Shown in pieces: positions 1-8,280 of a stretch of 21,036 nt of DNA. This stretch comes from Chrysochromulina parva (taxonomy: Eukaryota; Haptophyta; Prymnesiales; Chrysochromulinaceae). A model generated the notes under the pieces. That model had not been told where the DNA came from. It made no database searches and was given only the letters and a program-made list of their open reading frames with translations. Position numbers and translations under genes: made by a program. The DNA is taken from positions 1 through 21,036 of the forward strand of contig PJAB01000765.1 in assembly GCA_002887195.1 (NCBI GenBank). Direction: 5' to 3'. Within the stretch, counting starts at the first letter, position 1; each line of letters opens with the position of its first letter.

Positions 1-18
1 GATATCGTGGGTGGGCCC

Positions 19-3000
19 ATGCGCGGCGGCTCGAGCTCCACCGTCAGGTCGCACTGTGATGGGGCGCAGCGCGAGGCCAGCGGCGGGCGCGTGACTGACC
101 TCGAGGCGGATCGGCGAGCCATCTACAGCAGCGCGGTGCAACCGCAGGCCGGGGCGCCGAGCGGCGCGAGCGGCGCGAGCGGCCAAGGGCGCAAGCGTCC
201 TGCCGACGACGCACCGCATGGAGTGACGCACGGCGCATCTTCGACGCATCTGCAGCCAATCCGACCCTTCCAGAGTCGTACTGATGCCTCCCAGAGCCAT
301 GCCGCGGTGGGCGGCAGCGTGAAGCGTCCTAAGGCGCAGACACAGCCGCCGCCGAGGAGTGGAGGCGCCGACGATGCGATCGACTTGGGGGACGATGATG
401 AACCCGGGCCGGGTGGCGTGCCGCCGGCGCGAGAGCGTCGATCGCCCGCACCTGCACCTGCACCTGCACCTGCATCTGCACCTGCGCCCGCGCCCGCACC
501 CGCGCCCGCGCCCGCGCCCGCCGTGGCGCGCCCTGCAGTGGACAAGACGATCGAAAAGGTGCAGGACGTGGACCCTGACGACGTAATCGTCGTTATGTCG
601 CAAGTGTACATTGGCACTTTCGACGCTGGCGCGGCTGAGGTCAAGTTCGACAGCAAGCGAATCACGTTCATGCCTGGGAAGCCGACGCCTGGATCGAACA
701 ACTACGTGTACGCGCATCTCACAATCGCCGCGTTGAGCAGATTCGAGGTCGACAAGGACCGCGGCACGCTGTGCATGTGGGGCATGTGGGACCTGCCCTT
801 CGCCAACGAGCTCAACGGCGCCTACCAACCCTTCCTCTCGCAGATGGAAAAGGAGGCTTCCATCTTCATGCAATTCAATAAGGAGGACTTCCCTCGCACC
901 TCCTGGCCGTCTGACATCCTCAAGGTGCACCCAAAGTTCGCTCAGGTCATCAATTTCACCAGTGGCCACAAGGGACGGCCCCTCGCCGCGCACGCGCCTA
1001 CCGCCGCCAAAAAGCCCGCGCCCAAGCCCAAAGCCTCAAGTTCACAGGGCGGACGACAGCAAAAGGCAGCGGTGAGCGGCGGCGCCGGCAGCAGCAGCGG
1101 CGGCATGCAGCAGACGCTCACTGGGGGCCGCTACACGCCCCCCCTCGCGCTTCAGCCCTCGGGTGCGCCGCCGGGCTCCGGCGGCGCGGCTCACGACGAA
1201 GGCAGTCTCTTCGATGTCGACCCAACCGACCACTCGACTGGCAGCACTTCGCATCACTTCCCAGCGGCAGCCGCGGCGCCATCGCGTCGCCATTCTACCG
1301 GCAGCATCGGCGGCCACAGCGGCGGCATCGGTGGCCTCGGCGGCAGCGGCGGCACCAACCGCAGCCTCCCCCCGCAGCGCAAGTCGACGCGGCTGAACAG
1401 GGAGCCGTGGCAACTCGAAGCGGACTCGCACGCGCGCAACTCAATAGGCGACTCGAACCGCGTAGTGCTCGTCTACCCCGACGAGCAAGCCAAGGATGCC
1501 GTGACGCTCACCGATGAGGAGCTGCAGCGCCTCTACGAAAATGAGTACCTGAACGACACGCTCGTCGACTACAAGCTCAAGCAGATCCAGGCGTCACTGT
1601 CGCCAGAGCTGCTCGAGCGCTGCCACTTTTTCAACTCCTTCTTCTTCAAACGGCTCATGCAGTCCATCGGCGGCAACAAGCGGCTCAAGGACCCCGCCGC
1701 GATCGCCGAGGGCTACAAGGCGGTACAGCGGTGGACCAAGAGCGTCGACCTGTTCGCGAAGGACTTTGTCTTTGTGCCGATCAACGAGTCTCTCCATTGG
1801 AGCCTGGCCATCATCCACCGACCTGGCGCCTACCTGGCTTCTTGGCGCGACGGCGAGCGCTCCGCTGCCACCGCGGCCGCCGCCGCCGCGCACGAGGCAA
1901 GCGATGTCGCTGCGGCCGGTGCAGCCGGTGCAGCCGGTGCTGCCGGTGCTGCCGGTGCTGCCGGTGCGGCCGGTGCAGCCGGTGCAGCCGGTGCAGCCGG
2001 TGCGGCCGGTTCGGGGAGCGGTGGTGTGGGAATCTGGGCGCCTGGGGCCTTCATGGCTATGGACGAGGACGCCGGGGCAGACACGGAGCCCGATGACGAC
2101 GACGCGGATGACTCGAGGCGGTTCGACGGAAGCTTGATGGTGGACATGGACGTGGACGAGGATGAGCGGCAGGCTCGCGAAAAGGCTGCTGCGGCGCAGG
2201 AGGAGGCCGAGGCGCAAGCGGCGCGGCAGCGGCGCCAATTAGAGGCAGAGAGCGTAGTCGGATACGACGAGGAGGACGACGTCGAGGACGAGGAGGAGGA
2301 GGAGGCGGGCGAGGCGTTGAGCGGTGAGGCAAGCGTCGAGGAGGAGGCCGCGTCGGCGCAAGGGGCGGTGGGCGGCATGATGGCACCGCAGTTCGACGAC
2401 GACGACGCGGTGGTCAATCCGCCGTCGACGGACGTAACCACCACGCGCCGCGCAGACCAGCTGTCGCCGGCGGCACTGCTCCCAGCAGCGGCTCGGCCGG
2501 TGCGCGAGCCATGCATCATGTACCTCGACTCGATGGGTGGTTCGAAGCAGAAGGCCTTCCATCTGCTCAAGATCTACCTCGACCTCGAGCGCAAGGATAA
2601 GGAGGCGAAGGGCACGGCCGGCAAGCCGCTCAAGGTGGAGGGGGCGTCGGATACGAGCATCGCGGCCGCCTCCCCCGCCGCCTCCCCCCCCTCGGCCACC
2701 GCTGCGCCCCCTGCTGCCGCCAGCACCGCGCCCCCGTTGTCGTCCCAAAAGTCGGAGGATTGCGAGATTGTCGAGCCTACGGTGGGGGCAGTGCTTGGCG
2801 CCCGCGGCGGCCCCAGCGGCAGCGTCGACCTGACGGCGGAGGTTCACGAGTACCGCGGTGAGTTCGACAAGATGCCTGAGTACGACATCAAGGTGCCGCA
2901 CCAGAACAACTCGGTCGATTGCGGGCTGTACATGCTCCAGTTCGTGAGCCGCGTCGCGCACGAGCAGCCCGACTTGGCGGGAGCGCGCAAGCGGCGCTGG

Positions 3001-3243
3001 GAGGAGGCCGAGTGCCAGGGTGGAGGGAAGCTCGGCCTCAAGGATCTCTCGCCGCAGGACATCACAGAGATGCGCGGCGACATGTACATGACGATCAAGG
3101 CGCTGGGTGAAGAGCAGCAGGCAAAGAAGAAGGTCAAGGCCGAAGGTAAAGCCGAGGGCGCCCCCTCGGTCGCGGCCGGCGTGGCTGACGGCAAGCGCAA
3201 GCGGTCGAACAAGATCAACGACGAGGACGATGACGTGTACTGA
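19..3243 (+). CDS. SENP/Ulp-type SUMO protease (peptidase family C48), SENP6/7-like; 5' end may be incomplete
   Basis: Predicted nuclear cysteine protease that cleaves SUMO precursors or SUMO conjugates. The 1074-residue frame, numbered from the first ATG, contains the C48 core from about residue 490: an LTDEELQRLYENEYLND segment, FFNSFFFKRLM near 538, catalytic His593 in HWSL, Asp837 in YLDSMGG, Gln962 and catalytic Cys968 in HQNNSVDCGLYM. About 240 residues, Ala/Gly-rich and then strongly acidic, separate His593 from Asp837, where compact family members have fewer than 20. A second basic/Pro-Ala insert lies before Cys968. Such split catalytic domains are known in SENP6/SENP7. A folded, possibly PH-like region lies at about 190-320. 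SUMO-interaction-like motifs are visible: AIDLGDDDE near 120 and DDVIVVM near 188. The tail has a basic nuclear-localisation-like GKRKRSNK. The frame stays open to the left edge of the window, so the true start may lie upstream. No introns are needed. Confidence 0.9.
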   Translation: MRGGSSSTVRSHCDGAQREASGGRVTDLEADRRAIYSSAVQPQAGAPSGASGASGQGRKRPADDAPHGVTHGASSTHLQPIRPFQSRTDASQSHAAVGGSVKRPKAQTQPPPRSGGADDAIDLGDDDEPGPGGVPPARERRSPAPAPAPAPASAPAPAPAPAPAPAPAVARPAVDKTIEKVQDVDPDDVIVVMSQVYIGTFDAGAAEVKFDSKRITFMPGKPTPGSNNYVYAHLTIAALSRFEVDKDRGTLCMWGMWDLPFANELNGAYQPFLSQMEKEASIFMQFNKEDFPRTSWPSDILKVHPKFAQVINFTSGHKGRPLAAHAPTAAKKPAPKPKASSSQGGRQQKAAVSGGAGSSSGGMQQTLTGGRYTPPLALQPSGAPPGSGGAAHDEGSLFDVDPTDHSTGSTSHHFPAAAAAPSRRHSTGSIGGHSGGIGGLGGSGGTNRSLPPQRKSTRLNREPWQLEADSHARNSIGDSNRVVLVYPDEQAKDAVTLTDEELQRLYENEYLNDTLVDYKLKQIQASLSPELLERCHFFNSFFFKRLMQSIGGNKRLKDPAAIAEGYKAVQRWTKSVDLFAKDFVFVPINESLHWSLAIIHRPGAYLASWRDGERSAATAAAAAAHEASDVAAAGAAGAAGAAGAAGAAGAAGAAGAAGAAGAAGSGSGGVGIWAPGAFMAMDEDAGADTEPDDDDADDSRRFDGSLMVDMDVDEDERQAREKAAAAQEEAEAQAARQRRQLEAESVVGYDEEDDVEDEEEEEAGEALSGEASVEEEAASAQGAVGGMMAPQFDDDDAVVNPPSTDVTTTRRADQLSPAALLPAAARPVREPCIMYLDSMGGSKQKAFHLLKIYLDLERKDKEAKGTAGKPLKVEGASDTSIAAASPAASPPSATAAPPAAASTAPPLSSQKSEDCEIVEPTVGAVLGARGGPSGSVDLTAEVHEYRGEFDKMPEYDIKVPHQNNSVDCGLYMLQFVSRVAHEQPDLAGARKRRWEEAECQGGGKLGLKDLSPQDITEMRGDMYMTIKALGEEQQAKKKVKAEGKAEGAPSVAAGVADGKRKRSNKINDEDDDVY
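445..522 (+). repeat. Ala-Pro coding microsatellite in the SUMO protease
   Basis: This is a hexanucleotide array, first CCTGCA-like and then CCCGCG-like, encoding an alternating Ala-Pro run with one Ser interruption. It lies in the disordered N-terminal region between two SUMO-interaction-like motifs and is probably length-variable. Confidence 0.9.
1918..2007 (+). repeat. Ten 9-bp units encoding Gly-Ala-Ala, inside the protease catalytic-domain insert
   Basis: There are ten consecutive copies of GGTGCNGCC, each encoding Gly-Ala-Ala, with variation only at the wobble base. The array lies in the long insert between catalytic His593 and Asp837, so copy-number change would stay in frame and alter only a loop. 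Confidence 0.95.
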
Positions 3244-3546
3244 GCACACTGGTTCACTGCACAGCCACCTCACAGGGAACGAAGCAATCACCCTCTGCCA
3301 GAGCTGAGAGGATGTGGTCATTAAACAGCGATACAGCGTTCGCCTGTTGTTTACCGTTGTGCAGACAGCCGTCGCAATGAGTTTCGTCTCGTGATTTCAC
3401 GGAATGTACGTAAAGCGTGTCCTCCGCGAGCCATCTCATTCACTCGGCACCGCTTGCGACCAAGTTTCGAGTGGGGCATGGTGCTGGGGGCATGGTGGGG
3501 GCGTGGAAACAGCCAGTTCACGCCGCTTGTTGTCCTTGTTTTTCGT
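3244..3546. other. Intergenic region between SUMO protease and SET protein
   Basis: This is the tandem-oriented spacer holding the 3' end of the protease gene and the promoter/5' UTR of the SET gene. ATTAAA at 3320-3325 is a possible poly(A) signal but is weak evidence. The second half is open in the SET frame, with an in-frame upstream ATG at 3478. No RNA gene or repeat is visible. Confidence 0.6.
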
Positions 3547-4986
3547 ATGGCGTCCACGTCACAGCAAATCGCCGCAGCCGTCACTGCGTGGGCGCGCGAC
3601 AATATTGGCTTGCATAGTGCGTTGACAATAGCGCCAGGCCGCTACGGGCTCCACGTTGAAACCAATGCCGGCATTCGCGCCGGCACGACATTGCTTGCCA
3701 TTCCCGGCGACCTGCTCATCACGTCCAACTCGGCACGCCGCGCTTCCAAGCTATTGGGCGTCTCTACGGCGGGTGTCGAGCTGGTGCACGAGGAGGCTCA
3801 CGTAGCGATGGCCGTGTGGCTCATGAACGCCACCGCGCACCCCGAGGCGGCCCCGCGCCATGCGGGCTGGCTCGCTGCTCTCCCGAAGGCGTTCGACTGC
3901 ACGATCGAGTGGAGCGAGGCCGAGCTGGCTCACTTGCAGGCGTCGCACGCGCGCAGCCGCGCCAACAACCTACGCCGCTGGGCGGATGCGGAGCATGGAC
4001 GCCTCATCTCGAAGCACGCAGCGGCTAGCGGCTCGGCTTGGTCGCAGGAGCGCTTTCGGTGGGCACTGTGCGCGGTATGGTCGCGCTCCTTCCACCTACA
4101 GCAGGGTTCGTGGCGCGTGCTGCCGCCGGCGGCCGACTTTTTCAACCACGCAGTCGCGCCTTCGGTGCCGTCGGCGCACCTCGAGGTGATGACGGACGAG
4201 GAGACGAGCCTCGACGAAATGGACGACGACGAGAGCACACGTGTGGCGGCGGAGGCGGCGGTGAGGGCGGCGGAGGCGGCAAGCGCAGCGGACGAGGCGC
4301 GAGTGGCCGGTGACGGGCGCGGCATCGCGAGCGCTGCGGCGGGCGGCGGCGCGACGGCCACTGTACGCTTCGTTGCCATCCGCGATCTCGGAGTCGCCGA
4401 GCACGTGGAGATTGATTACGGCGGGAGATCGAATGCCGAGATGCTCACGACGCACGGATTTGCAATCTATGGCAATGCACACGAGAGTTTACCGCTCTCG
4501 CTCGCGCCGACGGCGGGCGATCCGTTGGGAGCCATCAAAGCCAAGATCCTCGCAGCCGGCAACTTGAGCGTCCCGTTTGCTCTCTCCGTCGGCGCCCTTC
4601 ACACCGACTCCGACCTTCTCGTCGCGCTCCGTATCCTGGTGAGCTCGGCCGACGAGCTCAAGCACTACTCAAGGGCGTTCCGGGGCGAGCCTGTGTCGGA
4701 GCGCAACGAGCGCCGCTGGCGCGTGGTGCTTCGTCAGCACGCGGATGCCCTCCTCCGTGAGAGGGAGGCCCAGACGACCGCCGAGGAGGACGCAGCGCTG
4801 CTTGCGGCGCTGCCCTTGGAGCAAGCAAGCGGCCGAAAGGCGGCTGCCTTGGTGACGCGTCTCGGAGAGAAGCGGCTGCTCGCCCGCGTGCTTGCGGAGC
4901 TCGAGAAGATGCGTTCGGCGGTCAGTTTGGTGGAGCAGTCCGAGGCACGTGCGACCGAGCGTGCAGGTGTGGTGGTCCCTCGGTGA
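3547..4986 (+). CDS. SET-domain protein lysine/histidine methyltransferase, Rubisco-LSMT/SETD3 type
   Basis: Predicted S-adenosylmethionine-dependent protein methyltransferase of 479 residues. The split SET domain is recognisable: a G-R-Y-G-L-H-V start near residue 35, a W..ALCAVWSRSF helix, LPPAADFFNHA with the cofactor-binding Asn200-His201 pair, and EHVEIDYGGRSNAEMLTTHGF with Tyr291, matching the family's I-x-Y-G-x-x-S-N-A-E-x-L. An acidic and Ala-rich insert of about 50 residues (about 215-265) separates the last two motifs. The C-terminal 170 residues are mostly helical and correspond to the LSMT substrate-binding domain. The start chosen gives MASTSQQ directly before conserved sequence. 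An in-frame ATG at 3478 would add 23 residues with a short hydrophobic stretch, possibly a targeting extension. The substrate cannot be told from sequence; family members modify Rubisco, aldolase, actin or ribosomal proteins. Confidence 0.85.
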   Translation: MASTSQQIAAAVTAWARDNIGLHSALTIAPGRYGLHVETNAGIRAGTTLLAIPGDLLITSNSARRASKLLGVSTAGVELVHEEAHVAMAVWLMNATAHPEAAPRHAGWLAALPKAFDCTIEWSEAELAHLQASHARSRANNLRRWADAEHGRLISKHAAASGSAWSQERFRWALCAVWSRSFHLQQGSWRVLPPAADFFNHAVAPSVPSAHLEVMTDEETSLDEMDDDESTRVAAEAAVRAAEAASAADEARVAGDGRGIASAAAGGGATATVRFVAIRDLGVAEHVEIDYGGRSNAEMLTTHGFAIYGNAHESLPLSLAPTAGDPLGAIKAKILAAGNLSVPFALSVGALHTDSDLLVALRILVSSADELKHYSRAFRGEPVSERNERRWRVVLRQHADALLREREAQTTAEEDAALLAALPLEQASGRKAAALVTRLGEKRLLARVLAELEKMRSAVSLVEQSEARATERAGVVVPR

Positions 4987-5408
4987 CGAGGTGAGCATCC
5001 GAGTTCCGACCCCGCCGCCCCGGGATGTGGCACGGGACGGCAAACGTGCGACAGATCGACTGTGTGCGCGTGTGGCCCAGGCACCGACGCCCCGCGCTCG
5101 TTTTTTACTCCCCTCGCTTTAAGTATGAGTTTAAGATCGCGCGCGACAGCTGTGCGCGCCGTGCGGAAGTTGGCGCGTAGACTTCGCGTTAATGCGGCGA
5201 TGGCCGACCAGGGGCCGGACATGCCGCGCGGCCGGTATGCGGTAACTCTCTAACGTAACGTGCTCCATTTCCGATCCGAATAAACGCGGGAAATAAGCGC
5301 GCAGCGAGTACATCGTATCTTATGTATCGAGAGCCATCGGGAGGGTCATCTCGAGCGGGGGGGGGCGCCCCGGCATGCATACTGTGCGTGCAGGACGAGC
5401 GGGGATCT
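4987..5408. other. Convergent intergenic region between SET and PDZ-C2 genes
   Basis: This region holds the 3' ends of both flanking genes. AATAAA at 5279-5284 on the + strand lies 293 bp past the SET stop and could be a poly(A) signal, though many algae do not use this hexamer. A G-run of ten lies near 5357. No gene, tRNA or long repeat is seen. Confidence 0.55.
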
Positions 5409-6311
5409 TCATCGCCTGCTGCCGTGCGTTACGGGGAGGTCGACGGCGAGGTCAGCGGGCTCGTCGATAGGAGCCATCGGCATCGACTCGTGCGTGACCG
5501 GGCCTGAGGGCTCCCAATCATCGTCCGAGTCGCTCTCGCTGAACGCGGCACGGTCGGGACAGATGGACGCACTCGAGTAGAAGCGGCGCGTCGTCAGCAG
5601 GATCTCGCCCTCGATCTCCCGAGAGTCGTGCTCCGCGTCCTCGGCTCGAAGCGCGTACCAGCGGCAGTCAAGCGTCTCCTTGGCAAGCGAAGCGATGGGG
5701 ATCTCGACGCACCCGATCAGCGGCTCGCTGAACAGATGGCTCTCGTGCAACCCCACACAGATCGTGTGCGTGCGCGGCTGGATCGGCACAGTCCAGAACG
5801 TGCCCCAGACCGCATCGGTCTTGAGCTCCCAGAGCTCAGAGGTCCACTCGTCCAGGTTCTCACCGCGGCGGTCGCGAAGCTCGAGCGCGGCGAACACTTC
5901 GCCGGAGCGCTCGACTTTCTCTTCGACGAAGGACGAGCGTGATATGTGCAGTTCCACCGTCTCACAAGCGGAAAAGTGGCGCTGCAGCAACACGGCCAGC
6001 TTCTCGCGCACGAGCGGTACGCTGCCGACGCTGCGCACTTGATCGCCGAGCCGCAGCTTGTCCGTGTTCTGCTCGTGGTAGAAGGCGATAATCTCATTGT
6101 CCTCGGATAGGCCGAGTCCAAATGTGCCATCCTCGCCCCGGCGCACGGTGTGGACGTAATCGTCCGCCTTATACAGCCGACGGAGACGCTCAACCTTCAC
6201 CAAGAGCGTCGTCGGCTCGAGCGCCGTGAAGTCGTGATCGCTGCTCGTTCCACCGCCGTTGCTACTCGTGCCGACGCCGCGTTCCGTGCCGACACCCGCA
6301 ATGTCATCCAT
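5409..6311 (-). CDS. PDZ domain plus C2-like domain protein
   Basis: A 300-residue protein with two adaptor modules. Residues about 53-125 read as a PDZ domain: FGLGL at 64-68 as the carboxylate-binding loop, then IIAFYHEQNTDKLRLGDQVRSVGSVPL, the typical 'release-of-substrate, L-x-x-G-D-x-I/V-x-x-V' segment. Residues about 136-245 resemble a C2 beta-sandwich (LELRD strand, WTVPIQPRTHTICVGLHE, GCVEIPIASL, REIEGEILLTTRRF). The cluster of Asp residues that binds calcium in classical C2 domains is not evident, so binding would be calcium-independent. The tail is acidic and Ser/Asp-rich (ESDSDDDWEPSG). There is no signal peptide or membrane segment. Starting at the first ATG in frame excludes eight non-conserved upstream codons. 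A membrane-associated scaffold role is inference; the partner is unknown. It shares a 182-bp divergent upstream region with the next gene. Confidence 0.75.
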   Translation of the reverse strand: MDDIAGVGTERGVGTSSNGGGTSSDHDFTALEPTTLLVKVERLRRLYKADDYVHTVRRGEDGTFGLGLSEDNEIIAFYHEQNTDKLRLGDQVRSVGSVPLVREKLAVLLQRHFSACETVELHISRSSFVEEKVERSGEVFAALELRDRRGENLDEWTSELWELKTDAVWGTFWTVPIQPRTHTICVGLHESHLFSEPLIGCVEIPIASLAKETLDCRWYALRAEDAEHDSREIEGEILLTTRRFYSSASICPDRAAFSESDSDDDWEPSGPVTHESMPMAPIDEPADLAVDLPVTHGSRR

Positions 6312-6493
6312 GTTTTGCCCTGCACTGGGGCGCAAACTTAGTATGAATAGAGCGTGTGGAGGCGTGTCTGACTGGACACCAAAAAGGTCGTTGTTAAGCA
6401 GGTATCCCCTTCGTCATTTTAAACTTCTCGAGCGGGCCCCGTCAGAAACTTGCCTGTCAGTCCAGCAGGTCAAGTCGGTCAAGACAGAGCATC
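6312..6493. promoter_or_regulatory. Short divergent intergenic region, probable shared promoter
   Basis: This is the 182-bp gap between head-to-head start codons of the PDZ-C2 gene (-) and the disordered-protein gene (+). Both 5' UTRs and core promoters must fit here. No TATA box is convincing. A small repeat GGTCAAG occurs twice near 6468-6483. Confidence 0.5.
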
Positions 6494-7816
6494 ATGCCGG
6501 CTGAGATTAGCCCGAGCCCACTCCAACAGCCTACGATAAGGCCCGCTCCTAGATTGATGGACAGCTTGTCCGCGTCAGTCTCGAGACCAACCTCAGCTAT
6601 TAGCGCAGCGTCAGCTTCATCGGGCGTGACGGCCGTGGGCGTGGGCGTCAGGGGCGCACGGCTTATTAAGCGCTCCTCCTTGAGCGACTCTCCTTATGCG
6701 ACCTCCGTCGCCGTCCCGGCCGCATCGAGCAGCTCTGCTCCAGCTGCTCCAGCTTCTGCTTCGAGGTCTCCTTATGCGACCGCCTTGAGCAGCACTTCGA
6801 CAGCTGCTATGGCGGCGCCCACTTTGGCTGCCGCTCCAACGAGCAATGCGGCCGAGCCGCTCGTTGAGCCGGTCCGTACTGCTCCGCCCCTCAGGAAGCG
6901 ACCGGCACGTCCAAAGTCAGCCAAGAAAGGAGGGCGCACCAAACCATCCAAGGACCTGTGGAAAGAGGTGACCGCCCGGCTGGCGGCACCTCACGCGGCG
7001 GGCTCAGGCGCACGCGCCGTTCGATCAGCCACGCGAGCCGCCCGCGCCGCCGTGGACGCCGCAACTCAGCCGGTGGCCGCGAAGAGGATGATGCGCGTCG
7101 TCGAAATGATCCAAGCGGCAGATGCCGCCAACGGGCGCCCATCGACAGCGCAGGGGCGCACAGCTGTGGAAGGGCAGACAGGCCGCCCAGGATCGGCAAA
7201 AGGCGTTCGTCCAGCGACGGCATACGCAGACGCGGGGCGGAGGGGCTTCGCAGCAGCCCTGCGCGCGCGCGCATCCGCCGCGCCCGATGCAGTCCTCTGG
7301 CGTCGCGCGCCCGATGGGCAGATATTCGAATCGGACGAGCTCGCAGAGGAACTTGAGGCTACAGTCGAGCCCGGGGAGGGCGACGAGGAAGAGGAGGAGG
7401 GGCTGGCGGAGGAGAAGGCGCTGCCCAGGGACGTGCTCGGCCTCGATGTGCTCGGCCGAGCAGGCGCCTCCATCGAACCCCGCACCAAACCGGATCCGGT
7501 GACGAAACCGGAGCCGGTGACGAAACCGGAGCCGGTGACGAAACCGGAGCCGGTGACGAAAGCGGAGCCGGTGACGAAACCAGTCGAGGCGCCGAAGGCG
7601 TGCACGGTGAGCAGCGCCAGCGCGGCCGCGCCGGTGCTGAGCAACGGCGCTGCTGGCCGCTCACGGAGGCCGAGCGCGGACGCCGAAGGTATGGCCTCCG
7701 CGGCTGTGCCGGCGAAGGGGCTGGCGCTGTCGACGCAGGCTCCGGCGACGGCAGCGGCAGCGACTCCGACGCCATCGACGTCGCTGACAGCGGCAACCGC
7801 GGCGGTGCCAAGTTGA
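6494..7816 (+). CDS. Disordered Ala/Ser/Pro-rich protein with TKPEPV hexapeptide repeats, function unknown
   Basis: I do not recognise this 440-residue protein. The N-terminal 130 residues are Ser/Ala/Pro-rich with two SPYAT motifs. A basic middle (about 135-225) has a possible helix (PSKDLWKEVTARL, then AAKRMMRVVEMIQAADAANG). It is followed by Arg-Pro motifs (GRPSTAQGR, GRPGSAKGVRPATA), a style common in ciliary or microtubule-associated proteins of protists; that link is only a hint. An acidic run (GEGDEEEEEGLAEE) precedes the repeat at about 331-366. The C-terminus is again Ala/Thr-rich. There is no signal peptide, membrane span or enzyme motif. The ATG start, sustained GC-rich codon use over 1.3 kb and preserved repeat frame support a real gene. 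Confidence 0.7.
   Translation: MPAEISPSPLQQPTIRPAPRLMDSLSASVSRPTSAISAASASSGVTAVGVGVRGARLIKRSSLSDSPYATSVAVPAASSSSAPAAPASASRSPYATALSSTSTAAMAAPTLAAAPTSNAAEPLVEPVRTAPPLRKRPARPKSAKKGGRTKPSKDLWKEVTARLAAPHAAGSGARAVRSATRAARAAVDAATQPVAAKRMMRVVEMIQAADAANGRPSTAQGRTAVEGQTGRPGSAKGVRPATAYADAGRRGFAAALRARASAAPDAVLWRRAPDGQIFESDELAEELEATVEPGEGDEEEEEGLAEEKALPRDVLGLDVLGRAGASIEPRTKPDPVTKPEPVTKPEPVTKPEPVTKAEPVTKPVEAPKACTVSSASAAAPVLSNGAAGRSRRPSADAEGMASAAVPAKGLALSTQAPATAAAATPTPSTSLTAATAAVPS
7484..7585 (+). repeat. 18-bp coding minisatellite (TKPEPV)
   Basis: There are five consecutive 18-bp units (near ACGAAACCGGAGCCGGTG) plus a degenerate sixth, encoding TKPDPV, TKPEPV three times, TKAEPV, then TKPVEA. The alternating Lys/Glu and Pro pattern predicts an extended, charged linker. 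Confidence 0.95.
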
Positions 7817-8280
7817 ATATATGCGCGAGCACAGAATATGGTCCCGAGTAGAGTGAAGGGCTGCCATGAGCCGGCCCGAGTTGCGTTCCGAAACACGACG
7901 CGGTCACAAATTATTCCGGTCGCATACTTTACGCTTACTTAACGCATGAGAGAATAACGCCAAAATCCAAAAAAAAACTAACGGCCGAAAACGACGCGGG
8001 GCCGCTAAACGCGTTTTAGATGAAACCGCATGTGCGTGCCGCTCGTGATCAGGCCAGTGTCACGCGCACCGGAAAGCGGCCCATCGTAGCGCTCCTCTCC
8101 GGCCCACGCGACGAGACTCCGAATGGGAATACAGAGCGTACATGCATGGCCTCGCTCATGTGCATGTGCAACAGAGTGCGTGGTCTGCACATGAGAGCCG
8201 GCGCCCGCAATGGCGCGTGCGTGGTCTGCACACGAGAGCCGGCGCCCGCAATGGCGCTCGCCCTCTCGCCAGCCACATGT
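7817..8280. other. Convergent intergenic region between disordered-protein and HCF173-like genes
   Basis: The 3' ends of both genes meet here. The part from about 7895 to 8010 is markedly more AT-rich than the coding DNA and includes a run of nine A near 7969. The right part holds a 41-bp tandem duplication listed separately. There is no canonical poly(A) hexamer on either strand and no RNA gene recognised. Confidence 0.6.
8176..8257. repeat. Two tandem copies of a 41-bp unit
   Basis: Units 8176-8216 and 8217-8257 begin GTGCGTGGTCTGCACA and differ at one position (T/C). They lie just beyond the HCF173-like stop codon, so they would be in its 3' UTR. TGTGCATGTGCA-like sequence flanks the array on the left. 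Confidence 0.95.

Noticed and set aside
1918..2007. Regular 9-bp spacing considered as a CRISPR-like array
   Set aside because: Units are contiguous without spacers and code in frame for Gly-Ala-Ala; the DNA is eukaryotic.
2239..3321. Long open frame antisense to the SUMO protease 3' half
   Set aside because: It is a high-GC mirror of a clear protease coding frame, rich in Arg/Leu/Val, with no domain of its own.
7968..7978. Run of nine A considered as a retroposed poly(A) tail
   Set aside because: No target duplication or recognisable retroposed sequence adjoins it; it lies in a generally AT-rich intergenic patch.
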